Numbered from the stretch's first letter, positions 7,201-14,254 are shown. The stretch: DNA of 14,914 nucleotides from an uncultured Opitutia bacterium (GCA_937874455.1 CALNBE010000058.1:1-14914); one strand, 5' to 3'. Notes: a model not told the origin generated them from the sequence alone. Numbers and translations are program-made.

Positions 7201-8352
7201 TCAGGCGACGGAGCCGAGGAAAACGCTGATGCTGCGGTGCAGCGGCGGGGATGGCAGGAGAAAGGAATCGTGCCCGGCGTCCATTTCGACCTCGGCGTAG
7301 GAGGCGTTTTTCCCCGCGCGGAGCATGGCCAGCGCGATGTCGCGGTTTTTCTCCGGAGAGTAAAGCCAGTCGGAGGAAAAGCCGATGATCAAGGCGCGGG
7401 CGGACATGGGCGCAAAGGCGTCTTCCAGCGTGCGTCCCTCGGAGAGGTCGAAGCGATCGGAGGCTTTGGTGATGTAGAGATAGGAGTTGGCGTCGAAGCG
7501 GTTGATGAAGGAGTTGCCCTGGTAGCGGAGGTAGCTCTCGACCTGAAACTCGATGTCGAAAGGCGTGGTGGCCTCGCCCTCCGTGCGCGGACGGCGGGTG
7601 CGGCCAAATTTGCGTTCGAGACTTTGGTCGGAGAGATAAGTGATGTGGGACATCATGCGGGCTACGGCGAGGCCGACTTGCGGCCCGTGGTTTTTCGTGT
7701 AGCGACCCTGCTGCCAGCCCGGGTCCTGAAGGATCGCGCTGCGGCCGACCTCGTTGAAGGCGATGGCTTGGGTGTTTTGGCGGGCGGCGCAGGCGAGGGC
7801 GATGATGCGGGCGACTGAGTCGGGATATTCCGTGGCCCAGAGCAGCGCGTGCATGCCGCCCATGGAACCGCCGATGACGGCGTGGAGTTTTTTGATGCCC
7901 AGGTGGGAGACGAGCCGATGCTGGGCGCGCACCATGTCGCGCAGGGTCAGTTGGGGAAAATCGAGAAAATAGGGCGTGCCGGTGCGCGGGTTGAACGAAC
8001 TGGGGCCGGTGGTGCCCTGGCAGCCGCCGAGGCAGTTGGTGCCGATGACGAAAAACTTGTTGGTGTCGAGCGGACGCCCCGGGCCGACGAGGGAATTCCA
8101 CCAGCCGGGTTTGCGATCCTCGGCGGTATAGCGTCCGGCCACGTGGTGATCCCCGGTCAGGGCGTGGCAGACAAGGATGGCGTTGGAGGCGTCGGCGTTG
8201 AGCGAGCCGTAGGTTTCGTAGCGGATGTTGAACGAAGGAATGCTGCCGCCGAGATCGAACATGAAAGGCTCGTCAAAGAACTGGTCCTGATACTGAACCA
8301 GGCCGATGTCGGAGCCTTCGAGGGCGGTATGGGGAATGTCGTCGTCCGTCAT
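7201..8352 (-). CDS. metX: Homoserine O-acyltransferase MetX
   Basis: Activates homoserine by acylating its hydroxyl, the first committed step of methionine synthesis, in the cytoplasm. The 383-aa alpha/beta-hydrolase protein shows the family blocks IRYETYGSLN, CHALTGDHH (62-70), WW and GPGRPLDTNKFFVIGTNCLGGCQGTTGPSS, the nucleophile elbow GGSMGGM (Ser163), and the remaining triad members in SSDWLYSP (Asp328) and DAGHDSFL (His361). Whether acetyl- or succinyl-CoA is the donor cannot be decided from the family name, because MetX-fold enzymes include both. It lies 77 bases after rlmN and nine before metW. No SAM riboswitch is possible in the short leader; I see no regulatory element there. Confidence 0.95.
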   Translation of the reverse strand: MTDDDIPHTALEGSDIGLVQYQDQFFDEPFMFDLGGSIPSFNIRYETYGSLNADASNAILVCHALTGDHHVAGRYTAEDRKPGWWNSLVGPGRPLDTNKFFVIGTNCLGGCQGTTGPSSFNPRTGTPYFLDFPQLTLRDMVRAQHRLVSHLGIKKLHAVIGGSMGGMHALLWATEYPDSVARIIALACAARQNTQAIAFNEVGRSAILQDPGWQQGRYTKNHGPQVGLAVARMMSHITYLSDQSLERKFGRTRRPRTEGEATTPFDIEFQVESYLRYQGNSFINRFDANSYLYITKASDRFDLSEGRTLEDAFAPMSARALIIGFSSDWLYSPEKNRDIALAMLRAGKNASYAEVEMDAGHDSFLLPSPPLHRSISVFLGSVA

Positions 8353-8429
8353 GCCGATTTAAAGCGTGGAGATGAAACGGGTCGGGGCGGGGGAAGCAAG
8401 GCGGCAAATGGGAAGTTGTGCCGCGGCGC

Positions 8430-9554
8430 TCAGTTTCCGGCGCAGCTAGCGTTTTTCTCCGCGCGCTCGGTTTGCAGGCGCAACTGGCCGCAGGCGGCGT
8501 CAATATCGTGGCCTTTTTCCCGGCGCAAAGTGACGGAGATGCCGCGCTGTTTGAGTTCCTGGGTGAAACGTTGCTGGCGCATCAGGCTGGGGCGTTTCCA
8601 GGGAAGGCCTTCGACGGTGTTGTAAGGGATGAGGTTGACGTGGGCGTGGAGGTCGCGGGCGATGCGGGCGAGCGCTTGGGCTTGGTCGAGGGAGTCGTTG
8701 ATTTCCTCAATCAGGATGAATTCGAGGGTGAGCATGCGGCCATGTTTTTCGGAAAAGGCCCGGCAGGCGGGCAGGAGCATTTCGAGGGGGAATTTCCGGT
8801 TGACCGGCATGATCTGGTTGCGGACCTCGTTGGTGGCGCCGTGCAGGCTGACGGCGAGCCGAATGCCGAGAGGCTCGTCGGCGAGCTGGATGATTTTGGG
8901 AACCACCCCGGAAGTGGAGACGGTAATGCGGCGGGCACCGAAGCCGAGGGACCAAGGCGCGTTGATGAGCTTGAGGGCGGCGAGCAGGTTGTCGTAGTTG
9001 GCCATCGGCTCGCCCATACCCATGACGACGATGTTGTCGAAGGAGGCGAGGCCTTCCTTCGCCCGTTCCGAATGGGCGTCCTCCATCCGGCAGACGGCCA
9101 TGAGCTGGGCGACAATTTCGCCGGTGGAGAGATTGCGTTTCCAGCCTTCGAGTCCCGAGGCGCAGAAGCGGCAGCCGTAGGCGCAGCCGACTTGGGTGGA
9201 GATGCAGATGGTTTTGCGGGAGTGTTCGAGGCCGACGCCCTCCTGCGGGGCGCGGATGATTACGGTTTCGATGAGGGAGCCGTCGCGCAACCGCTGGAGG
9301 AGTTTATGGGTGACGTCGCTGGCGGCCTTGCGCTGGAGCAGGGTGTTGGAGGCAAAGTCGAAATTTTCTCCCAGCCAAGCGCGCAGGTTGGCGGGCAGGT
9401 TGGACATTTCCTCCGGGGTGGCGGCGCGTTTTTTGTAGAGCCAGTCCATGATCTGCCGGGCACGGAAGGCGGGCGCGTTGATTTCCTCCAAGCGGGCGGC
9501 GAGCGAGTCGAGGGTCTCGGCGAAAATGGGCGGTTTTTCCGGAAGGAATTTCAT
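8430..9554 (-). CDS. rlmN: 23S rRNA/tRNA adenine C2-methyltransferase RlmN
   Basis: A radical-SAM enzyme that methylates C2 of A2503 in 23S rRNA and of A37 in some tRNAs, supporting translational accuracy. From the ATG at 9554 it is 374 aa. The N-terminal accessory domain (FRARQIMDWLYKK) is followed by the cluster motif GCAYGCRFC (Cys124, 128, 131), then GMGEPMANYDN, STSGVVPKI, LAVSLHGATNEVRNQIMP, and the methyl-carrying cysteine near the end in DIDAACGQL (Cys355). A longer reading from a TTG at 9593 is possible but starts inside the upstream terminator, so I reject it. The leader (CCCTCCAC) is C/T-rich without a Shine-Dalgarno site. rlmN is probably the first gene of a run with metX, metW, the TrmH-like gene and thyA. 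Confidence 0.95.
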   Translation of the reverse strand: MKFLPEKPPIFAETLDSLAARLEEINAPAFRARQIMDWLYKKRAATPEEMSNLPANLRAWLGENFDFASNTLLQRKAASDVTHKLLQRLRDGSLIETVIIRAPQEGVGLEHSRKTICISTQVGCAYGCRFCASGLEGWKRNLSTGEIVAQLMAVCRMEDAHSERAKEGLASFDNIVVMGMGEPMANYDNLLAALKLINAPWSLGFGARRITVSTSGVVPKIIQLADEPLGIRLAVSLHGATNEVRNQIMPVNRKFPLEMLLPACRAFSEKHGRMLTLEFILIEEINDSLDQAQALARIARDLHAHVNLIPYNTVEGLPWKRPSLMRQQRFTQELKQRGISVTLRREKGHDIDAACGQLRLQTERAEKNASCAGN

Positions 9555-9591
9555 GTGGAGGGATTCGATGCCAAGGTCGGAGCGTGGCGAC

Positions 9592-9620
9592 AAAAAAGGC
9601 CCTGTCGAGGGGACAGAGCC
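9592..9620 (-). terminator. Intrinsic terminator after trxA
   Basis: On the minus strand GGCTCTGTC and GACAGGGCC form a nine-pair stem (one G-T pair) with a five-base loop, followed directly by six T. It starts 21 bases after the trxA stop and ends the rsmI-trxA transcript before rlmN. Confidence 0.9.
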
Positions 9621-9641
9621 GGAACAGTAAAAAGAGAAAGT

Positions 9642-9977
9642 TTACTGGTGTTTTTGCAGGGTGGCGACGAGTGCGGCCTTGGACTGAAGTCCGACCAGTT
9701 TCTCCACGAGCTGGCCGTTTTTGAAGACCAGCAGGGTGGGGATGTTTTGCACGCCGAATTGCTGGGCGAGTGGCATATTGCCCGCCTCCTCGATGTTCAC
9801 CTTGCAGATTTTCACTGCGTCGCCCATTTCCTCCGCGACCTGATCCAGCACGGGAGCCAAGGCTTTGCAGGGACCGCACCAAGAGGCCCAGAAGTCCAGC
9901 AGGACGGGAGTGGCGGCGTTTTGGATGGCGGCGGAAAAAGTAGCCGCGGTCAGATTTTCAATGCGTGAGGAAGACAT
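9642..9977 (-). CDS. trxA: Thioredoxin
   Basis: A 111-aa thioredoxin, the general cytoplasmic dithiol reductant for ribonucleotide reductase, PAPS reductase and other proteins. The fold is complete: a first helix, the active site FWASWCGPCK (Cys34 and Cys37), the buried Asp in LLDFW, the cis-proline in NIPTLLVFKNG and the C-terminal helix. The ATG at 9977 gives the usual length; an in-frame TTG at 9998 would add seven residues and is less likely. There is no signal peptide. It is the last gene before a clear terminator and lies 30 bases after the proline-rich membrane protein gene, so it belongs to the rsmI-80aa-118aa-trxA run. Confidence 0.96.
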   Translation of the reverse strand: MSSSRIENLTAATFSAAIQNAATPVLLDFWASWCGPCKALAPVLDQVAEEMGDAVKICKVNIEEAGNMPLAQQFGVQNIPTLLVFKNGQLVEKLVGLQSKAALVATLQKHQ

Positions 9978-10007
9978 AAAGGCAAACAGGTCGGCCAAGT
10001 GCCGAGG

Positions 10008-10364
10008 CTAGCCGTTCAGGGAGAGCAGCTCCAAAGTCAGCAATGTCGCGAAGGCCAGCGAGGCGGCGAGGCTGAGAACGTCGAGGAGGACCAGCGGGAG
10101 CTTTTCCTTGGTGTCCTCGTCATCAAAATTCATTTGAATGGGGGCTGCAGACGCGGGGATGGCCCCGACAGAGGGTGCGGATTGCGGACGGGCAAAGGTG
10201 GGCGGAGAGGGCAAGTTGGTCGCGCCGGGAGTGGTGGGCGACGAGCCGGGAGCCCGGAAGGTCGGCTTGGTGGCGGGAGAGCCTGCGCCGGGAATGCTTG
10301 CGGGGCGGGGCGGTTGGGGAACCGAGGGATTCGATGCGGGAGGAGGGGTGGGTGCGTTGTCCAT
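10008..10364 (-). CDS. Proline-rich protein with C-terminal membrane segment, 118 aa
   Basis: I do not recognise this protein. Residues 1 to about 76 are a disordered, Pro/Ala/Ser/Thr-rich stretch without a signal peptide (PTPPPAS, PQPPRP, TPGATNLPSPPT). A short acidic linker FDDEDTKEK (80-88) leads to one hydrophobic helix, residues 89-114 (LPLVLLDVLSLAASLAF...), and the protein ends four residues later in SLNG. This is the layout of a tail-anchored protein with its long flexible part probably in the cytoplasm. It lies between an 80-aa unknown protein and trxA in one transcript. Biased composition can make false genes in GC-rich DNA, but the sensible domain order, the ATG and the tight spacing argue for a real gene. 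Confidence 0.75.
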   Translation of the reverse strand: MDNAPTPPPASNPSVPQPPRPASIPGAGSPATKPTFRAPGSSPTTPGATNLPSPPTFARPQSAPSVGAIPASAAPIQMNFDDEDTKEKLPLVLLDVLSLAASLAFATLLTLELLSLNG

Positions 10365-10438
10365 AAACGAGAAAAACTTGAAAGGTTTTTTAAGAAGAAA
10401 TGAGCCTAGGAAAGGCTTGGGGGAAAGAAAGCCGAAAA

Positions 10439-10681
10439 TCAGCGGGGGCTGTTTTTTTTCAGCAAATCGGCCAGCTCCGGCGGAGCTGTTTCTTCCAAGG
10501 TGCGGCCCTTGCGCTGCAAGTCTTCGACGGTTTTGACGAGGGTTTCGGTCATGCGGTCATGTGTTTCCTCGGAACCGCCGATGATGGAAAATTGCTCCGC
10601 TTGGGTGATGCGCTTGGCCCCGTCCTGATTGTCCAGACCGATGCCAAACAAATGAGCTTTGTGCGATGCGGATTTTCCCAT
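10439..10681 (-). CDS. Small cytoplasmic protein of unknown function, 80 aa
   Basis: I cannot name this protein. It is hydrophilic, has no signal peptide or membrane segment, and begins MGKSASHKAHLFGIGLDN, followed by KRITQAEQFSIIGGSEETH and a helical, charged C-terminal half (MTETLVKTVEDLQRKGRTLEE, then PPELADLL). The ordinary, unbiased composition and a compact predicted helix suggest a genuine conserved protein. The text fits a small protein seen in Verrucomicrobiota, but this is recollection, not a search. It starts 58 bases after the rsmI stop and ends 74 before the proline-rich protein. Confidence 0.8.
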   Translation of the reverse strand: MGKSASHKAHLFGIGLDNQDGAKRITQAEQFSIIGGSEETHDRMTETLVKTVEDLQRKGRTLEETAPPELADLLKKNSPR

Positions 10682-10739
10682 GCGGGCTTACCCTTGGGCG
10701 GGCTGGCGGTAATTGCAAATAGCAAATGTGCCTTGGGCC

Positions 10740-11426
10740 TTAGATGCGAAAATCATATGGGGCGATGAGTACCACGAATTCTCCCCGCAGGTTGCCGCCT
10801 TGGAGCAGGGGAATTTGCTCCGCAATGGGGCCGACGAGAAAAGTTTCGTGTAGTTTGGTGAGTTCGCGGGCCAGGCAGACCACCCGGTTGGCGCCGAGGG
10901 TGTCGGCGATTTCCTGGGCGAATTTGGCGATGCGATGGCAGGATTCGTAGAGAATGACAGTTTCCTCCGCGTCGCGGATGGGTTCCAGAAAGCGGAGTCG
11001 GGCGGCGGATTTGGGAGGGAGGAATCCGGTGTAGCGGAAGGCGTTGGTGGGGAGGCCGGAGGCGGAGAGGGCGGCAACGAAGGCGCAGGGGCCGGGAACG
11101 GGGGTGACGGGAATGTGGCGGCGGCGGCATTCCCGGACGACGCGAAAGCCCGGATCGCTCAGGGTTGGGGTGCCTGCGTCGCAGATGAGGGCGATGTTTT
11201 CCCCGTTGGCGATACGGTCTGCGAGCAAAGGTGCCAGTTGTTGCTCATTGTGCTCGTGGTAGGCGAGAAGTGGCTGGGAGATGCCCAGATGTTGCAACAA
11301 TTTGGCGGAGGTACGGGTGTCCTCGCAGGCGATGGCGGAGGCCTCGGTGAGCACGGCTTTGGCGCGGGCGGAAATGTCGCCGAGGTTTCCGATGGGGGTG
11401 GCGACGATGAAAAGGGTACCGGACAT
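10740..11426 (-). CDS. rsmI: 16S rRNA C1402 ribose methyltransferase RsmI, short form
   Basis: RsmI adds a 2'-O-methyl group to C1402 of 16S rRNA in the ribosomal P site, working with RsmH. From the ATG at 11426 the protein is 228 aa. Family blocks are VATPIGNLGDIS (8-19), CEDTRTSAKLL (34-44), YHEHNE (56-61), CDAGTPTLSDPGF (82-94), PGPCAFVAALSASGLPT (111-127), FLPPKS (135-140), LYESCHRI (159-166) and ARELTKLHE (186-194). It stops at GEFVVLIAPYDFRI, whereas E. coli RsmI (286 aa) continues with a C-terminal domain of about 50 residues, which is absent here. The catalytic fold is complete. A longer reading from TTG at 11465 lies in the upstream terminator and is rejected. It heads the transcript that ends with trxA. 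Confidence 0.94.
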   Translation of the reverse strand: MSGTLFIVATPIGNLGDISARAKAVLTEASAIACEDTRTSAKLLQHLGISQPLLAYHEHNEQQLAPLLADRIANGENIALICDAGTPTLSDPGFRVVRECRRRHIPVTPVPGPCAFVAALSASGLPTNAFRYTGFLPPKSAARLRFLEPIRDAEETVILYESCHRIAKFAQEIADTLGANRVVCLARELTKLHETFLVGPIAEQIPLLQGGNLRGEFVVLIAPYDFRI

Positions 11427-11463
11427 TGGCGGGGAGCTTGGCAGAGGTGGGTGGGTTTTCGAC

Positions 11464-11495
11464 AAAAAAACAGCGACCCGCCAAAGGGGTCGCTG
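11464..11495 (-). terminator. Intrinsic terminator after the small lipoprotein gene
   Basis: On the minus strand CAGCGACCC and GGGTCGCTG form a perfect nine-pair stem with a seven-base loop, followed at once by seven T. It lies 23 bases after the stop of the 52-aa gene and closes the pgi transcript. Its presence supports that the small upstream frame is really transcribed. Confidence 0.92.
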
Positions 11496-11518
11496 TGATC
11501 AAAAGGGCGCGGAGCTGT

Positions 11519-11677
11519 TTAACGGTAATTGTTCATGCCTTGCATTCCCGGCATGCCGCCTTCCCAAGAGGCTGGCTGCGCTTGGGGCAGCATGGCATCC
11601 TTGGGCTGGGGCCTTTCCGTGCATCCGGCGCAAAGCAAGATGGCGGAGGCGAGCAGAATGGGCAAGGGCTTGAACAT
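11519..11677 (-). CDS. Small lipoprotein-like peptide, 52 aa
   Basis: This frame has an ATG start, a TAA stop and a hydrophobic N-terminus (FKPLPILLASAILLCAGC) that ends in a lipobox-like CAG-C, with the candidate lipid-modified cysteine at residue 19. Position -3 of the box is Cys rather than the usual Leu, so the box is weaker than ideal. The mature part is about 34 residues, with Pro/Gln-rich and Met/Gly-rich stretches (GGMPGMQGMNNYR) and no recognisable domain. It lies 20 bases after the coiled-coil protein gene and 23 bases before a strong terminator, so it is probably the last gene of the pgi transcript. I infer a small envelope lipoprotein that may act with its coiled-coil neighbour. 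Confidence 0.7.
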   Translation of the reverse strand: MFKPLPILLASAILLCAGCTERPQPKDAMLPQAQPASWEGGMPGMQGMNNYR

Positions 11678-11697
11678 GTGCGAGTGGCACTTTTGGG

Positions 11698-12645
11698 CTA
11701 TTTGGCAACGGCCACGGTATTTTCCGTCACGGGCACGATCACCGGTTGCGCCGTTTTCTGCGTCAGAAGAATGATGCTGCCGGGGACAAACTTGGAAACG
11801 TCGGTGCCGGGGAGCAGCAGGGCGACCGAGGCACCGACCCGAACGTCGGACAGCTGGATGGAGCCGATTTCAACGCCATTGCTGGTGACGGTGTAGGTCT
11901 GCTTGTTGGAAACCTGGTCGTCAAATCCAAGCGAGATGCTGATTACGCCATTTTTGGGGTCCAAGGCCAGAATTTCGGTTTTGATTGTCGGGGGAACAAA
12001 GGTGGGAATGGGCGAGCCTGCTTCGACGGTCTGGGCGTCGGGGGAGGACGGGAAGGGAGGATTGAGGCCTTGGGTCTTGGTCCAGTTCAGGAGACGGGCG
12101 TACCCGGCGAAAGCTTTTTCCTGTTTGGAGATGGCGTCTTCGGTGGCTTTGATTTGCTCGTCCAACCGTTCTTTGCTGAACATATTGGCGATTTGTTCGT
12201 TTTTGCGGGCGACTTCGGCGGTGAAGCGGTCGAGCTCGGATTGGAGCTGGGCGTTGCGTGCGGTGGCACGTTGCACGTCGGTGTTCAGGCTGTCGCGGGT
12301 CCGAATCAATGTGGCGTTGCGTCCTTCCAGTTCTTCGATGTGGGTGTTTTTCGCAGCAATCGCCTTGTTCTTGCTTTCCACCGTGGCTTCCAAGCCCTGC
12401 TTGTCATTTTTGAGCTGGTCGATTTCCTTGCGCTTTTCGCCGAGCAGTGTCTTCACCTTGGGGAGGGCGTCCATTCGCTGGACAAATTCTTTGCCTGATT
12501 TGACTTCGGGATCGTCAAGCAGCCATGCGGACTGATCCATGGCGACCTTCAGGTTGTTGGTATGGATGAGGTACCAAGCGGTGCCTGCACCAATGGCGCC
12601 AAGGATGGCGAGGATGCGAATACTGAGGGAGACGGTTTTGTTCAT
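11698..12645 (-). CDS. Membrane-anchored coiled-coil protein, 315 aa
   Basis: I do not recognise a named family. The protein has one N-terminal membrane helix (about residues 6-27, IRILAILGAIGAGTAWYLI) with a short cytoplasmic start, then a long heptad-like coiled coil at about 65-190 (KRKEIDQLKND, KNTHIEELEGRN, QLQSELDRFTAEVARKNEQI), a Pro-rich linker (NPPFPSSPD) and a C-terminal beta-rich domain of about 90 residues. That last domain reads LALDPKNGVISISLGFDD...YTV...GVEIGSIQLSDV, a pattern like the small barrel at the end of FlgT-like envelope proteins. The ATG at 12645 puts the anchor at the N-terminus; upstream in-frame starts would overlap pgi. It lies 25 bases after pgi and 20 before the lipoprotein-like gene. 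An envelope-spanning scaffold role is inference. Confidence 0.85.
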   Translation of the reverse strand: MNKTVSLSIRILAILGAIGAGTAWYLIHTNNLKVAMDQSAWLLDDPEVKSGKEFVQRMDALPKVKTLLGEKRKEIDQLKNDKQGLEATVESKNKAIAAKNTHIEELEGRNATLIRTRDSLNTDVQRATARNAQLQSELDRFTAEVARKNEQIANMFSKERLDEQIKATEDAISKQEKAFAGYARLLNWTKTQGLNPPFPSSPDAQTVEAGSPIPTFVPPTIKTEILALDPKNGVISISLGFDDQVSNKQTYTVTSNGVEIGSIQLSDVRVGASVALLLPGTDVSKFVPGSIILLTQKTAQPVIVPVTENTVAVAK

Positions 12646-12670
12646 GGGGGTTGCGTGGATAAGCAGGTGT

Positions 12671-14254
12671 TTAAGAAAAGAGACTGTAAGTTGTTTTAAA
12701 AAATGGGCTGGCGATGATTCTTTTAACTTTCCGGCCAGAATTGGCACTCAAGTGTTCGCAGAGTTTAAAAATGAGTTCGGTTTTTTCTTCAAGATTTAAT
12801 TTAGCGGCGAGCTCTTCGGCGGTGAACTTTTCACCTGGGTGCGCGGCGAGGCAGGTCACGACTGCCTGTTGGAGTTTCAGGGTGGCGGCGGCGGCTTTTT
12901 TTCCTGCTTCGACGCCGGGTTGGTGGTAGGCGTTGATGTGGATCAAGCTGGCGTAGAGGCCGACCGCCCTTTCAAAGAGCGCGATGAGCTGGCCGAGGCT
13001 GCGCGGGGAGACCGCGTCGATAGTCAGGGTGATGCTGGCGCGGCCGCTTTCGGAGAGGGCTTCGCGGGTGCCGAGGAAAAATCCCTGGAGGTAGTCGCCG
13101 CTGGTGATGCCGGGTTCAACCTCGGGGGAATTTCCTTCGCGGTCGCGCAGTACTTCAATGAAGGTGGCGAAGAAATTGGGCACGCCGTCGCGGAGTTGCT
13201 GGACGTAGGCGTGCTGGTCGGTGGAGCCTTTGTTGCCGTAAACGGCGATGCCTTGGAAAACCTGTTTGCCGTCGAGGTCCTTTTCCTTGCCGAGGGATTC
13301 CATGACGAGTTGTTGCAGGTAGCGGGAGAAGAGCAGCAGGCGGTCCTTGTAGGGAAGGACGACCATGTCTTTGGCGCCGCGGCCATCGGTAAGGAAATAC
13401 CAAGAGGCGGCGAGCAGGGCGGCGGGATTTTGCCAAGTGTCGTGGCTGCGGGTGAGGCGGTCCATTTCGGCGGCTCCATCGAGGAAGGCGCGAATGTCGA
13501 TGCCCTGCAGGGCGGCGGGCAGGAGGCCGACGGCGGCGAGTTCGCTGGTGCGGCCGCCGACCCAGTCCCACATCGGGAAGCGGGCGAGGAAATTTTCCTC
13601 CGCGGCGAAGCGGTCGAGCTGGCTACCGGCACCGGTGACGGCGACAGCGTGCGGGCCGAAACGGAGCCCGGCCTGTTGGTAGCGCTGGATGGTTTCGAGC
13701 ATGCCGTTGCGTGGTTCGGGCGTGCTGCCGGACTTGGAGGTGACGATGCAGAGGGTGCGCCCGAGGTTGTCGCCGAGCTGGTCAAAAACGTAGTCGAAGC
13801 CGTCGGGGTCGGTGTTATCTAAGAAGAAAACATGTAGTTTGTCCCGGTCTGGTTGGGCGAGAGCTTGGGCGGCAAGCTGGGGGCCGAGGGCGGAGCCGCC
13901 GATGCCGATGCAGAGCAGGTTTTGGAAGGAGCCGACGGAGCCGGTGATTTTCCCCGAGTGGATTTGTGCGGCGAAAGTTTCGATGGCGGCGAGGGTGTCG
14001 CTGATTTCCTTTGCCAGTTCGACGGACGGGGCGAGTTCGGGGGAGCGCAGCCAGTAGTGGCCGACCATGCGTTTTTCGTCGGGATTGGCGATGGCGCCCT
14101 TTTCGAGGGCTTCCATGTCGGCGTAGGCTTTTTGGAGCCGTGGCTCCAGCGCGGGGAAAAATTCCTCCGGGAAGGGGACGCGGCTGATGTCGAGGGCGAA
14201 GCCGGCTTCGGGGAAGGCGCGATAGTGGGTTTGGAAGCGTTGCCAGTTGGACAT
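12671..14254 (-). CDS. pgi: Glucose-6-phosphate isomerase
   Basis: Interconverts glucose-6-phosphate and fructose-6-phosphate in glycolysis and gluconeogenesis, in the cytoplasm. The 527 aa begin at the ATG at 14254 (MSNWQRF); the frame stays open further upstream but without support. Family blocks are IGIGGSALGP (117-126), the phosphate loop VTSKSGSTPE (171-180), GGRTSELAAVG (Arg235), the catalytic Glu319 in MESLGK, STDQHAY (His348) and QPGVEAGKKAA (Lys452). After the barrel there is an extension of about 65 residues (FTAEELAAKLNLEEKTELIFKLCEHLSAN, then KVKRI) that resembles the winged-helix-like tail of cyanobacterial and plastid enzymes. It is followed by two envelope-protein genes in the same transcript and preceded by a leader hairpin. 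The start context (TTTTCCCCTCCC) has no Shine-Dalgarno site. Confidence 0.96.
   Translation of the reverse strand: MSNWQRFQTHYRAFPEAGFALDISRVPFPEEFFPALEPRLQKAYADMEALEKGAIANPDEKRMVGHYWLRSPELAPSVELAKEISDTLAAIETFAAQIHSGKITGSVGSFQNLLCIGIGGSALGPQLAAQALAQPDRDKLHVFFLDNTDPDGFDYVFDQLGDNLGRTLCIVTSKSGSTPEPRNGMLETIQRYQQAGLRFGPHAVAVTGAGSQLDRFAAEENFLARFPMWDWVGGRTSELAAVGLLPAALQGIDIRAFLDGAAEMDRLTRSHDTWQNPAALLAASWYFLTDGRGAKDMVVLPYKDRLLLFSRYLQQLVMESLGKEKDLDGKQVFQGIAVYGNKGSTDQHAYVQQLRDGVPNFFATFIEVLRDREGNSPEVEPGITSGDYLQGFFLGTREALSESGRASITLTIDAVSPRSLGQLIALFERAVGLYASLIHINAYHQPGVEAGKKAAAATLKLQQAVVTCLAAHPGEKFTAEELAAKLNLEEKTELIFKLCEHLSANSGRKVKRIIASPFFKTTYSLFS

Noticed and set aside
4630..7818. A 1062-codon open frame on the plus strand opposite thyA, the TrmH-like gene, metW and metX
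   Set aside because: It spans four well-recognised minus-strand genes and their gaps, is rich in Gly/Ala/Glu/Val as expected from the complement of GC-rich codons, and shows no domain. It is a shadow of the real genes.
8353..8429. Possible SAM riboswitch before metX
   Set aside because: The gap between rlmN and metX is only 77 bases, lacks the conserved SAM-I or SAM-II core sequences, and shows no paired structure by eye.
9555..9593. Upstream TTG start for rlmN
   Set aside because: It lies in the T-run of the trxA terminator; the ATG at 9554 gives the normal family start and length.
8418..9968. A 516-codon open frame on the plus strand opposite rlmN and trxA
   Set aside because: It overlaps two certain genes and a terminator and has the same biased composition as the other shadows.
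10403..10417. AGCCT/AGGCT five-base hairpin between the 80-aa and 118-aa genes
   Set aside because: The stem is short and no T-run follows; it is too weak to call a terminator.
11427..11465. Upstream TTG start for rsmI
   Set aside because: It falls in the T-run of the preceding terminator; MSGTLFIVATPIGNL is the standard RsmI start.
12646..12747. N-terminal extension of the coiled-coil protein into pgi
   Set aside because: It would overlap the end of pgi, and the ATG at 12645 places a clean membrane anchor at the N-terminus.
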